A stretch of 64,000 nt of DNA, from assembly GCA_963779095.1 (NCBI GenBank), contig CAVZWU010000023.1, positions 1-64,000 on the forward strand, given 5' to 3'. Shown here in pieces: positions 47,071 to 55,626 of the stretch (the first letter of the stretch is position 1; each line of letters opens with the position of its first letter). A program made the translations under genes and the position numbers. This DNA is from Roseiarcus sp963779095. Lineage in GTDB: Bacteria > Pseudomonadota > Alphaproteobacteria > Rhizobiales > Beijerinckiaceae. The notes below the pieces were generated by a model. It did not search any database. It saw only the letters and a program-made list of their open reading frames with translations, and was not told the origin of the DNA.

Positions 47071-48675
47071 ATGTCTCACGCGGTCAATCTCACGGCGTCC
47101 CATCAGCTGCGGCGCGACGCGCGCATCATCGGCCTCCTGTTCGCCAGCACCACCAGCATGATCGGTTCCGGCTGGCTGTTCGGCGCCTTCCACGCCGCCA
47201 AGATCGCTGGCCCACTCAGCATCTGGAGCTGGGTCGTGGGGGCCGTCATCATCATGCTGATCGCGCTTTGCTTCGCCGAACTGGCGGCGCTCTTTCCGCG
47301 CAGCGGCGCGCTTGTGCACATGAGCCACGCGAGCCACGGGGAGGGGTTGGGCCGGATCTGGGCCTGGATGCTGTTCCTCGCCTATGTCGCAGTTCCATCG
47401 GTCGAAGCGGAAGCGGTCGTCACCTACGCCAACAACTACCTTCCCTATTTCATCCAACCCGGTAGCGCGGGCCTGCTCACGCCGGCCGGGTTCGTCGCCT
47501 GCGCGGCGCTCCTGGTCATATTCGCGGCGCTCAACCTTCTCGCGGTGCGCACGCTTCTCACCGTCAACACAACCGTGACCTGGTGGAAGGTCGCGGTGCC
47601 TGTGCTGACCATCATCGCCCTCATTCTCGCGAGCCGCCGCTGGGACGTCTGGGGGGCCGATCCGCACAGCTACCAGCTCACCGGCGTGTTCACCGCCTTG
47701 CCAGTCGCCGGCGTCGTCTTCAGCTATCTCGGGTTCCGCACCGCCATCGACCTTGGCGGCGAGAGCGCGAATCCCGGCCGCGACATCCCGCTTGCGGTCA
47801 TCGGCTCCGTGCTGATCGCGGCCGTCATCTACATCCTGCTTCAGGTCGCCTTCCTCATGGCTCTGAGGCCCGAGGATCTGGCGCACGGATGGCCGCAGCT
47901 CACCTTTTCCGGGGCGGCGGGGCCGTTCGCCGGGCTTGCGGCGACGCTGGGCATGAGCTGGCTCGCCGCTCTCCTCTATATCGACGCCTACATTTCGCCG
48001 AGCGGCACGGCGCTCATGTATCTGACCGGCGGCTCGCGAATCCTGTTTGCGACGGGCGAGACCGCCGCCGGCCCGCGCTGGCTCACTTCGCTGAACTCGG
48101 CGAGCGCCCCCTGGGCCGGCGTGCTCGTGATGTGGGTCGTCGGCGTCCTGTTCCTGTTGCCGTTCCCGGCGTGGAAACTGATGGTCTCCTACATCACCTC
48201 GGTGACCGTCATCACCTACGGGCTTGGACCGCTCGTTCTGCTGGTGCTTCGGCGCAACCAGCCGACGCTGCGGCGGCCGTTCCGGCTGTGGGGGGCCGAG
48301 ATCCTCGCCCCGATCGCCTTCATCTGCAGCAACTGGGTGCTTTACTGGACCGGCTTGAGGACGGACACCTTCCTCTACATCCTCATGCTCGCGGGTCTTC
48401 GTGCTCTACGCCCTCTACTACCACCTGATCGCCCGGATGCCGCCGGGCGAGTTCGGCTGGCGTTATATCGCCTGGCTCGTCCCCTGGTTTGGCGGCATGT
48501 GGGTGATCTCGGCCCTTGGCGACATCGACGGGGGCCTCGGATGGCTCACCTTCTGGCCGGCGGGGCGGTCGTCGTTGCGATCTGGAGCCTCGTCGTCATC
48601 GCGTTCGCGCTCAAATCGGCGCTGCCTGCGGTCGAGACCGCGAAGATGATGGCGCAGATGGAGTTGACCGTCTGA
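47071..48675 (+). CDS. APC-superfamily amino acid permease
   Basis: This is an amino acid/polyamine transporter with about 12-14 transmembrane helices. ATG 47071 (MSHAVNLTASHQLRRDARI) was chosen over the upstream frame start. The TM1 substrate loop TTSMIGSGWLFGAF, the TM6 region VAGVVFSYLGFRTAIDLGGES and YIDAYISPSGTALMY fit the family. Between about 48395 and 48556 the open frame gives implausible Arg-rich sequence, while the adjacent frame gives LYALYYHLIARMPPGEFGWR and VPWFGGMWVISALGD. Two opposite one-base shifts cancel, and the last helix is again in frame. About 50 residues are thus wrong as sequenced. Confidence 0.87.
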   Translation: MSHAVNLTASHQLRRDARIIGLLFASTTSMIGSGWLFGAFHAAKIAGPLSIWSWVVGAVIIMLIALCFAELAALFPRSGALVHMSHASHGEGLGRIWAWMLFLAYVAVPSVEAEAVVTYANNYLPYFIQPGSAGLLTPAGFVACAALLVIFAALNLLAVRTLLTVNTTVTWWKVAVPVLTIIALILASRRWDVWGADPHSYQLTGVFTALPVAGVVFSYLGFRTAIDLGGESANPGRDIPLAVIGSVLIAAVIYILLQVAFLMALRPEDLAHGWPQLTFSGAAGPFAGLAATLGMSWLAALLYIDAYISPSGTALMYLTGGSRILFATGETAAGPRWLTSLNSASAPWAGVLVMWVVGVLFLLPFPAWKLMVSYITSVTVITYGLGPLVLLVLRRNQPTLRRPFRLWGAEILAPIAFICSNWVLYWTGLRTDTFLYILMLAGLRALRPLLPPDRPDAAGRVRLALYRLARPLVWRHVGDLGPWRHRRGPRMAHLLAGGAVVVAIWSLVVIAFALKSALPAVETAKMMAQMELTV

Positions 48676-49144
48676 GACGCGCGCGGCGAAAAAGTTTACG
48701 CCGGTTTTTCGCGCAAAAGCGCGCGAAATCAAGGAATCCAGGGCAGGCTGCGATTCGATTGAATCGCAGCCTGCTTTGGACGCGCGTCGGCTCGCAATCG
48801 GGTCGGCTCAGGCCTCCGCGCCGCCGGCGAGGCGAGTCGCGATCGAACTCGATCCGGGAGCCTAGCGCATCGATGGTCGAGGCCATGGCCTGGGCGCGTC
48901 GTTCGGCCTCCTCCGAGCGCTTGCGCTCGGCCGCCGCCTCGTCGCGCGCTTCCGTCAGATTATCGGCGATGGTCAGCGCGGCCATGATGACGAGCCGCTG
49001 GTCGCCGATCTCCCCGAACGTCTTGCGCATTTCGCCGATCTTCTCGTCGATCAGGCCGGCAAGCGACTCGAGTCGCGCCTCTTCCCCCGGGTTGCAGGCA
49101 AGGCGATATTTGCGCCCGTCAATGGTGACCGAAACCTGTGACAT
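48611..49144 (-). CDS. zapA: Cell division protein ZapA
   Basis: ZapA bundles FtsZ protofilaments at the division septum. The N-terminal domain is clear (MSQVSVTIDGRKYRLACNPGEE, then DEKIGEMRKTFGEIGDQR) and is followed by a coiled coil (EARDEAAAERKRSEEAERRAQAM). As sequenced the frame runs for 177 residues and overlaps the APC gene. An extra G near 48845 probably hides the real end, because removal gives ATRLAGGAEA and TGA at 48808, about 112 residues as usual. It lies with a DUF4164 gene opposite tkt, the conserved Hyphomicrobiales order. Confidence 0.92.
   Translation of the reverse strand: MSQVSVTIDGRKYRLACNPGEEARLESLAGLIDEKIGEMRKTFGEIGDQRLVIMAALTIADNLTEARDEAAAERKRSEEAERRAQAMASTIDALGSRIEFDRDSPRRRRGGLSRPDCEPTRVQSRLRFNRIAACPGFLDFARFCAKNRRKLFRRARLRRSTPSAPSSSRSRPQAAPI
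48743..48777 (+). terminator. Hairpin terminator candidate behind the APC permease
   Basis: A perfect 14-bp stem (GCAGGCTGCGATTC at 48743-48756 and its complement at 48761-48774) with a GATT loop is followed by only three T residues on the plus strand. It lies between the converging APC permease and zapA genes, so it may end transcription from one or both sides. The short T run makes efficient intrinsic termination uncertain. Confidence 0.45.
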
Positions 49145-49174
49145 GGCGCGCGCCTCTCCTGCGGCGTACTGGCC

Positions 49175-49480
49175 TCATGGCTCCGGGTCCGGCGCCAGCC
49201 GGCCGAGAACGCGTTCGATCGCCTGAGCGGCGTGGGCGAGCCGCTTGGCCGCTTCGCTGTTGGCGGATTCGAGAGCCCGCGACCGGTCGACGGCGGCGTC
49301 GAGCTCGACCGCGAGCCGCGAGCGGTCGTCCTGCATCAGCGCGAATTCCTCTTGCGTGGTTGCGCGCGCTTCGTCGTGGCGCATGCGCAGATCGGTGGCC
49401 CACTCGAGCGATTCGACTGCGGAGGCAAGTCGTTTGAGCGATATCTCAAGCGATTCCATGGAGGTTTTGATTCCGTCCAT
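49175..49480 (-). CDS. DUF4164 coiled-coil protein
   Basis: This is a 101-residue all-helical coiled-coil protein of the DUF4164 family, found next to zapA in Hyphomicrobiales. It begins MDGIKTSMESLEISLKRLASA and continues in heptads (EEFALMQDDRSRLAVELDAAVDRS) to the Pro-rich end. It probably acts with ZapA/FtsZ at division, an inference from location. It is co-directional with zapA, 30 bp upstream of it, and divergent from tkt. Confidence 0.9.
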   Translation of the reverse strand: MDGIKTSMESLEISLKRLASAVESLEWATDLRMRHDEARATTQEEFALMQDDRSRLAVELDAAVDRSRALESANSEAAKRLAHAAQAIERVLGRLAPDPEP

Positions 49481-49648
49481 TGTGACGCTTTGTTTACGCG
49501 ATGCTTGAACGGAACGTCAACGCGCGCGCAGACGCAATTGACAGGTTCCTGCGACCGCCTCTAACTGACGCGCCGTTCCGGCCCGGCAAACCACTGCCCC
49601 AGCTCGGAACAACGGATAGCCCACGCCCCGTTTCTTGAGGAGACCCCG

Positions 49649-51643
49649 ATGACGACGAGCGTGTCTCACGACGCGATGGCCAATGCGATTCGCTTTCTCG
49701 CCCTCGACGCGGTCGAGAAGGCCAAGAGCGGCCACCCTGGTCTGCCAATGGGATCGGCCGACGTCGCGACGGTGCTGTGGCGCGACAAGCTCAAATTCGA
49801 CGCCTCCGATCCTCATTGGCCCGATCGGGACAGGTTTGTCCTGTCCGCCGGCCACGGATGCATGCTGCTCTATGCGCTTCTCTATCTGACCGGCGTCGGC
49901 GGCCCCAAGGGGCTCGCCATCGAAGACCTCAAGCAGTTCCGGCAGGTCGGTTCGAGAACCCCGGGCCATCCCGAATATTGGTGCGCTCCGGGCGTCGAGA
50001 CGACGACTGGCCCGCTGGGGCAGGGGATTGCGACCTCGGTCGGCATGGCGATCGCGGAGCGCATGATGGCCGCCCGCTTTCCCGGCATCGTCGACCACCA
50101 CACTTACGTCCTCGCTTCCGACGGCGACTTGATGGAAGGCGTGAGCCAGGAAGCGATCGCTATCGCCGGCCATCTCAAGCTCAACAAGCTGATTGTTTTC
50201 TGGGACAACAACGGGATCTCGATCGACGGACAGGTCCCGGTCCTCGCCGACAATGTCGACCAGGTCGCCCGCTTCCAGTCGGCGGGCTGGAATTCGACCC
50301 ACATTGACGGGCACGATCCCAAGGCGATTCTCGACGCCATCCACGCCGCGCAGAACTCCGACCGGCCGACGATGATCGCCTGCAAGACGACGATCGGCTT
50401 TGGCCTGCCAACGCATGCGGGAACCAGCAAGGCGCACAGTGACGCGCAGGGCGCCTCCGAGGTCGCCGGCGCGCGCAAGACCCTGAACTGGCCCTACGAG
50501 CCATTTGTCATCCCCGACGACATTCTCGCCGCCTGGCGCAAGGCGGGAACGCGCTGCACGCCGCAGCGCGACGCGTGGAACCGCGCAGTCGAGGCGCTTG
50601 ACCCGAAGGAACGCGCCGAATTCGAACGGCGACTGCGCGGCGACCTGCCGCAGGATTTCGACAAGGTTATCGACGCCTACAAGCAGAAGCTTGTCGCTGA
50701 AAAGCCGGAGGTCGCTACCCGCAAGTCAGGCCAGGCGGCGCTCGATGTCATCGGAGCCGCCGTGCCCGAACTTGTCACCGGCTCGGCCGACCTTACTCCG
50801 TCGAACAACACGAAGTTCTCGGGGGAAAAGGAAATCACCGCCAATGATTTTTCCGGTCGCTATATCCACTGGGGCATCCGCGAGCACGGAATGATTGCGG
50901 CGTGCAACGGCATCGCCCTGCACGGCGGATTTATCCCCTCGGGGGCGTCGTTCTTCTGCTTCACTGACTATTGCCGCCCCTCGCTCAGGCTCGCGGCGCT
51001 GATGGGGATCAGGGTCGTGCATGTGTTTACTCATGACTCCATCGGCCTTGGCGAGGATGGCCCGACCCACCAACCCGTCGAACATCTGGCGGCGATGCGC
51101 GCGATGCCGGACTTCTATATCTGGCGCCCGGCGGACAGCGTCGAGACCGTCGAGTGCTGGCAGGCGGCGCTCGAGCGTGAGCATTCGCCCTCGATCCTCG
51201 CGCTGACTCGGCAAGGCTTGCCGGCCTTACGACTCACGCATGTGGCGGAAAATTTGTGCGCGCGCGGCGGCTACGAGATCTCTCCTGCTTCCGGACAGGC
51301 CGAAGTGTCGATCTTCGCTTCCGGCTCCGAAGTGTCGCTCGCCATCGCCGCGCAGGCGCAATTGAAGGAGAAGGGCGTGGCCGCCCGGGTCGTATCGATG
51401 CCTTGCTTCCCCGCGTTCTTCGAGCAGCCCGAGGACTATCGCCGCTCGGTGATCGGCTCCGCCAAGGTGAAGGTCGCAGTCGAGGCGGCGGTGAGATTCG
51501 GATGGGACGCCATCATCGGCGACGGCCCCTTCATCGGAATGAAGAGCTTCGGCGAGAGCGGACCCTATAAAGCTGTCTACCAGCATTTCGGCATCACGCC
51601 GGAGGCGGTGGTCGAGGCGGCGCTGAGCCGGCTTCATGCCTGA
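49649..51643 (+). CDS. tkt: Transketolase
   Basis: This is a thiamine-diphosphate enzyme moving two-carbon units between sugar phosphates in the pentose phosphate and Calvin-type cycles. At 664 residues it is intact. ATG 49649 follows GAGGAGA. The N-terminal FLALDAVEKAKSGHPGLPMGSAD, SAGHGCMLLYALLYLTG and the ThDP motif (DGDLMEGVSQEAI...FWDNNGISIDG) are present. The pyrimidine domain has HWGIREHGMIAACNGIALHGG and HDSIGLGEDGPTHQPVEHLA. It is first of tkt-gap-pgk, a central carbon cluster typical of alphaproteobacteria. A separate phosphoketolase at 59 kb acts on the same sugar phosphates. Confidence 0.97.
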   Translation: MTTSVSHDAMANAIRFLALDAVEKAKSGHPGLPMGSADVATVLWRDKLKFDASDPHWPDRDRFVLSAGHGCMLLYALLYLTGVGGPKGLAIEDLKQFRQVGSRTPGHPEYWCAPGVETTTGPLGQGIATSVGMAIAERMMAARFPGIVDHHTYVLASDGDLMEGVSQEAIAIAGHLKLNKLIVFWDNNGISIDGQVPVLADNVDQVARFQSAGWNSTHIDGHDPKAILDAIHAAQNSDRPTMIACKTTIGFGLPTHAGTSKAHSDAQGASEVAGARKTLNWPYEPFVIPDDILAAWRKAGTRCTPQRDAWNRAVEALDPKERAEFERRLRGDLPQDFDKVIDAYKQKLVAEKPEVATRKSGQAALDVIGAAVPELVTGSADLTPSNNTKFSGEKEITANDFSGRYIHWGIREHGMIAACNGIALHGGFIPSGASFFCFTDYCRPSLRLAALMGIRVVHVFTHDSIGLGEDGPTHQPVEHLAAMRAMPDFYIWRPADSVETVECWQAALEREHSPSILALTRQGLPALRLTHVAENLCARGGYEISPASGQAEVSIFASGSEVSLAIAAQAQLKEKGVAARVVSMPCFPAFFEQPEDYRRSVIGSAKVKVAVEAAVRFGWDAIIGDGPFIGMKSFGESGPYKAVYQHFGITPEAVVEAALSRLHA

Positions 51644-51899
51644 CCCGGCAGGCTCGCGGCGCTCTTTCGGTCCTAGGCGCACGGGTCCAGGTTTGGGGCG
51701 CGCCTTAGCGCGCGCCGGGCTTTGCCGAAGCCGGAAGGAGGGCGCCTGTTTTTGCGGCAAATCAAGGCAAGTGTCGCATTTTCCCACGAACCTGTAGACT
51801 TCGGATCGGGGATTGGACAATAAGCGGAGTTTCAGCGGTTTGACGTGCGAGGCGTCGGCGGGCCTTGCCCGCGGCGCCGGCGCGAGAGGAGAGATCGGG

Positions 51900-52913
51900 A
51901 TGGTTGCCAAGGTAGCGATCAACGGCTTCGGCCGGATTGGGCGGCTCGTGCTGCGCGGCATTCTGGAGTCGGGTCGCAAGGATATCGAGGTTGTCGCGAT
52001 CAACGATCTGGGTCCAATCGAGACCAACGCCCATCTCCTGCGCTTCGACAGCGTGCACGGGCGCTTTCCTCATAAGGTCAAGGTCGAGGGCGACAACATC
52101 GTCATCGACGGCCACAAGATCAAAGTGACCGCGATCAAGGATCCGGCGGAGCTTCCGCACAAGGCGCTCGGCGTCGACGTCGCGCTCGAATGCACCGGCA
52201 TCTTCACCGCGCGCGAAAAGGCGGCGGCCCATCTCAAGGCAGGGGCCAAGCGGGTGCTCATTTCGGCGCCCGCGGAAGGCGCGGACCGGACCGTCGTCTA
52301 TGGCGTCAATGACGACAAGCTGACCAAGGACGATCTCGTCGTCTCCAACGCTTCGTGCACCACCAATTGCCTGGCGCCGGTCGCCAAGGTGCTCAATGAC
52401 GCGATCGGCATCGAGCACGGTTTTATGACGACGATTCATTCCTATACCGGCGACCAGCCGACGCTCGACACCCTGCATAAGGATCTCTATCGCGCGCGCG
52501 GCGCGGCTTTGTCGATGATCCCAACCACCACTGGGGCCGCGAAAGCGGTCGGCCTCGTTCTGCCGGAGCTCAAGGGCAAGCTCGACGGCGCCGCGATCCG
52601 CGTGCCGACCCCGAACGTGTCGGTCGTCGATCTCAAGTTCGTCGCCAAGCGCAAAACCGACAAGGACGAGATCAACAATGCGGTGAAGGCGGCGGCGGAC
52701 GGCAACGGGCCGCTCAAGGGCATTCTCGGCTATACAGATCAGCCCAACGTCTCGAGCGATTTCAACGGCGACGACCGTTCTTCGATCTTCCATCTCGACC
52801 AGACCAAGGTCATCGACGGCAATTTCGTCCGGGTGCTCTCCTGGTACGACAACGAATGGGGCTTCTCCAACCGCATGGCCGACACTGCGGTCGCGATGGC
52901 GAAGCTAATCTGA
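51900..52913 (+). CDS. gap: Glyceraldehyde-3-phosphate dehydrogenase, type I
   Basis: This enzyme oxidises and phosphorylates glyceraldehyde-3-phosphate with NAD(P). The product is 337 residues, intact. ATG 51900 follows GAGGAGAG. It shows INGFGRIGRLVLR for the dinucleotide site, the catalytic Cys in VVSNASCTTNCLAPV, HSYTGDQPTLDT with the active-site His nearby, and WYDNEWGFSNRM at the end. It is the second gene of tkt-gap-pgk, 256 bp behind tkt, so it may have its own promoter. Confidence 0.97.
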   Translation: MVAKVAINGFGRIGRLVLRGILESGRKDIEVVAINDLGPIETNAHLLRFDSVHGRFPHKVKVEGDNIVIDGHKIKVTAIKDPAELPHKALGVDVALECTGIFTAREKAAAHLKAGAKRVLISAPAEGADRTVVYGVNDDKLTKDDLVVSNASCTTNCLAPVAKVLNDAIGIEHGFMTTIHSYTGDQPTLDTLHKDLYRARGAALSMIPTTTGAAKAVGLVLPELKGKLDGAAIRVPTPNVSVVDLKFVAKRKTDKDEINNAVKAAADGNGPLKGILGYTDQPNVSSDFNGDDRSSIFHLDQTKVIDGNFVRVLSWYDNEWGFSNRMADTAVAMAKLI

Positions 52914-52920
52914 GGATTGG

Positions 52921-53020
52921 CTGTCACCCCCGCGGAGAGCGGGGGCCAGAATCGTGTCGCGAAGGCCCCGCTCGACCGGACGCGGCTGAACTGGGCGCCC
53001 GCTTCACGCGGGCATGACAG
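52921..53020. repeat. REP-like inverted repeat pair between gap and pgk
   Basis: The segment opens CTGTCACCCCCGCGGAGAGCG and closes with the inverse CGCTTCACGCGGGCATGACAG, each arm itself a small GC-rich hairpin. It resembles the dispersed palindromes that also appear near 54285 and 55494. It occupies the gap-pgk spacer and may attenuate or stabilise the message. Confidence 0.65.
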
Positions 53021-53062
53021 AACCGGAATGCTTCGCTGCCGCCCGACGCTTTGGGAGGTCCT

Positions 53063-54262
53063 ATGACAAAGCCGTTCCGCACCCTCGACGACGTCGATGT
53101 CGCGGGAAAACGCGTCCTCCTGCGCGTCGACCTCAACGTGCCGACGGAGAACGGGCGCGTGGCCGATGCGACGCGCATCGAGCGCGTCGCGCCGACCATC
53201 ACGGAGGTCGCCGACAAGGGCGGCAAGGTCATTCTTCTGGCGCATTTCGGCCGCCCCAAGGGCGGACCGGATGCGGCCAATTCGCTCAGACCCGTCGCCG
53301 CCGCGGTCGCCGACGTCATCAAGCGCCCGGTCGCCTTCTGCGCCGACTGCATCGGCGAGACGGCGGCGGCGGCAATCGCCAAAATGAACAACGGCGACGT
53401 GCTGCTCCTGGAGAACACCCGCTTCCATAAGGGCGAGGAAAAGAACGATCCGGCGCTTGTCGAAGAGTTCGCCAAGCTCGGCGACGTGTACGTGAACGAT
53501 GCCTTCTCCGCCGCCCACCGCGCCCACGCCTCGACCGAAGGGCTCGCCCACAAGCTCCCCGCCTATGCAGGTCGCGCGATGCAGCAGGAGCTCGAGGCGT
53601 TGACTCTCGCGCTCGGCAATCCTGCGCGTCCGGTCGTCGCGATCGTCGGCGGCGCCAAGGTATCGACCAAGCTCGAGCTCCTCGGCAATCTCGTGACCAG
53701 GGTCGACGTGCTCGTCATCGGCGGCGGCATGGCCAACACCTTCCTGTTCGCCGAGGGCAAGGGTGTCGGCAAGTCGCTGTGCGAGAAGGACCTCGCCGAG
53801 ACCGCGCGCTCGATCGCCGCGGCGGCTGAGAAGGCCAAATGCCGCATTCTGCTGCCGGTCGACGCGACGGTGGCCAAGGAGCTGAAAGCCCACGCCCCCG
53901 CCCATGTCGTCAGCGTCGATCATGTGCCCGAGGATGAGATGATCCTCGACATCGGCCCGAAGTCGGCGGCGGGCGTCGAGGAAGTACTGGCCCACGCTAA
54001 AACGCTGGTGTGGAACGGCCCCTTCGGCGCGTTCGAAACGCCGCCCTTCGACGAGGCGACGATGGCGATCGCGAAGACGGCCGCGGTGCTCACCAGGCAA
54101 GGCAAGCTGAAGTCGGTCGCGGGCGGCGGCGACACCGTCGCGGCGCTCAACGAGGCCAAGGTCGGGGGCGACTTCACCTATGTCTCGACCGCGGGCGGGG
54201 CTTTCCTCGAATGGATGGAAGGCAAGGCGCTGCCGGGCGTCGAGGCGCTGAGGGCGAAGTAG
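53063..54262 (+). CDS. pgk: Phosphoglycerate kinase
   Basis: This enzyme transfers a phosphate between 1,3-bisphosphoglycerate and ADP. The product is 399 residues, intact. ATG 53063 is preceded by GGGAGGT. Substrate-binding residues are in LLRVDLNVP, LLAHFGRPKG, LLLENTRFHKGEEKND and FVNDAFSAAHRAHAST-type sequence. The nucleotide-binding half has VAIVGGAKVSTKLELL and AGGGDTVAALNEA. It is the last of the tkt-gap-pgk genes present; the fructose-bisphosphate aldolase gene often found next is replaced by a REP hairpin and an IS110 copy. Confidence 0.97.
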   Translation: MTKPFRTLDDVDVAGKRVLLRVDLNVPTENGRVADATRIERVAPTITEVADKGGKVILLAHFGRPKGGPDAANSLRPVAAAVADVIKRPVAFCADCIGETAAAAIAKMNNGDVLLLENTRFHKGEEKNDPALVEEFAKLGDVYVNDAFSAAHRAHASTEGLAHKLPAYAGRAMQQELEALTLALGNPARPVVAIVGGAKVSTKLELLGNLVTRVDVLVIGGGMANTFLFAEGKGVGKSLCEKDLAETARSIAAAAEKAKCRILLPVDATVAKELKAHAPAHVVSVDHVPEDEMILDIGPKSAAGVEEVLAHAKTLVWNGPFGAFETPPFDEATMAIAKTAAVLTRQGKLKSVAGGGDTVAALNEAKVGGDFTYVSTAGGAFLEWMEGKALPGVEALRAK

Positions 54263-54284
54263 CGTCGGCACTACGCCACCGTCT

Positions 54285-54312
54285 TGTCATGCCCGCGCAA
54301 GCGGGCATTGAG
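54285..54312. repeat. REP-like hairpin left of IS110
   Basis: TGCCCGC-GCAA-GCGGGCA forms a 7-bp stem with a GCAA loop (54290-54307), preceded by TGTCA. It is 20 bp behind pgk and could also serve as part of its transcription end. It is the mirror of the hairpin at 55494. Confidence 0.6.
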
Positions 54313-54352
54313 CCAAGACATTGATCGAACTATGGCGACTGTATTGCGCGGG

Positions 54353-55301
54353 TCAAGCGAAGCTTGCTTGATCGAAAGTGATGTCGTCGCGAATGAGGGC
54401 GTTTGCGATGCCGACCATTCGGCGGGCGACGGCGACGAGGGCGACCTTTGCGGGTTTTCCTGCTGCGCGCAGGTCGAGATAGATCTGCTTGAACCTGGGA
54501 TGGCTTCGCACCGCGACGAGGGCGGCCATGTAGAAGGCGGCGCGCAAGCAGGGGCGGCCCCCGGAGATGGCGTTGCGCCCGAGCGAAAGTCCGGATTGCG
54601 ACGGATGGGGCGCGAGGCCTGCGAGGCTCGCGGCTTCCTTTCGTCCGATTTCGCCCAGCTCCGGCATTTCGATGACGACCAGGGTGGAGATGCGCGCAGC
54701 AATGCCGGGCATAGAGGACAGAATGGCGCGCCGGCGCGCCATTCTGTCCTCGGCCTCAATGCGGCGGTCGAGTTCGGCTTCGATCGCCCGGCGTCTGTCT
54801 TCGAGCAGCGCGATCATCTCCCGGCAGGAGTTGAGAATCAGCGGATCGAAGGCCTGCTTGAGGCGTGTCTTCTCGATCGCGATGGATTTCAGTCAGCTGC
54901 CGCCGCCTTGTCGACAGCGCCTTGAGACCCGCCTGTCCGGCGTCCCTGAGAGGTCGCAGCTCATCGGCCATGACGTGAGCAAAGCGCGCAATCAGGCTTG
55001 CGTCCAGCTTGTCCGTCTTGGCGATGAGGCCCTCGGCGTCGCGAAACGCCTTGATCCGCCGCGGATTGACCATAAAGACCGTGACGTCCGCTTCGATCAG
55101 CGCCGCCGTCAGCCTCCGCGCATAGCCCCCGATCGCCTCCAGCGCCACCCGGCCCACGCCACGCTGGCCCAGGGCGGCGACAATTGTTGCAATACCCGCC
55201 TCGTTGTTGCGCACACGGATCGGCTTGCCGAAGGGATGAAACCCGAGGTCAAGCCAAGTCGAGCCGACGTCAACGCCGGCTGAAACGGAACTCTCCAGCA
55301 T
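54353..55301 (-). pseudogene. IS110-family transposase, frameshifted
   Basis: This is a DEDD transposase that works without inverted-repeat ends. ATG 55301 gives SAGVDVGSTWLDLGFHPFG with the first Asp, then VALEAIGGYARRLTAAL and NPRRIKAFRDAEGLIAKTDKLDA. Near 54885 the frame slips (RRQLTEI to IAIEKTRLKQA-type sequence). The C-terminal part with MPGIAARISTLVVIEMPELG and the Ser-containing SLGRNAISGGRPCLRAAFYMA follows to 54353. The gene contains a perfect 38-bp palindrome and is bracketed by REP-like hairpins. Repaired length is about 315 residues. Confidence 0.88.
54714..54751. repeat. Perfect 38-bp palindrome inside the IS110 transposase gene
   Basis: Bases 54714-54732 (GAGGACAGAATGGCGCGCC) are followed without spacer by their exact reverse complement to 54751. 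It encodes the EDRMARRRAILSS region of the transposase, so it is both coding and fully self-complementary. A role as a structural or recognition element of the IS is possible. Confidence 0.85.
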
Positions 55302-55493
55302 GAGATTGATCCTGTCCTATACGCGGGCGCGCCTTAAGGCGGCCCCTGCGACTGTTCGGAACAAACACCCGCATCCAGGACCCAGCCAGAGTCCGAGCCC
55401 CTCGATCCGATAGAGCACGAAACAAGGCCCCGGATTCCCACGATCGCCGGATGCAACGACTCGATCTTATCCAAGCCGCCGCGCAGGTATAGG

Positions 55494-55513
55494 ATTCCCG
55501 CTTGCGCGGGAAT
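55494..55513. repeat. REP-like hairpin right of IS110
   Basis: ATTCCCGC-TTGC-GCGGGAAT, an 8-bp stem with a 4-base loop, followed by GACGAG. It is the inverse-oriented relative of the hairpin at 54285. The 274-bp spacer 55302-55575 around it contains no gene. Confidence 0.6.
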
Positions 55514-55575
55514 GACGAGCGGCCGCGAATGTGTACAATCTGGCGCAGCATACACATATCTGCAAAACGGCGGCC

Positions 55576-55626
55576 ATGCGCACCAATATCGAGATGCGGC
55601 GGGACCGACCGTCGCGCCCGTTGTGA
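55576..55626 (+). pseudogene. vapB: VapB antitoxin remnant
   Basis: ATG 55576 encodes MRTNIEM, the usual opening of VapB antitoxins (MRTNIEI). Only ten unrelated residues follow before TGA at 55624. The stop overlaps the GTG start of vapC in a GTGA, the overlap normally seen between vapB and vapC. The body of the antitoxin, about 55-60 residues, is missing while both its ends are kept, which fits an internal deletion. Confidence 0.6.
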
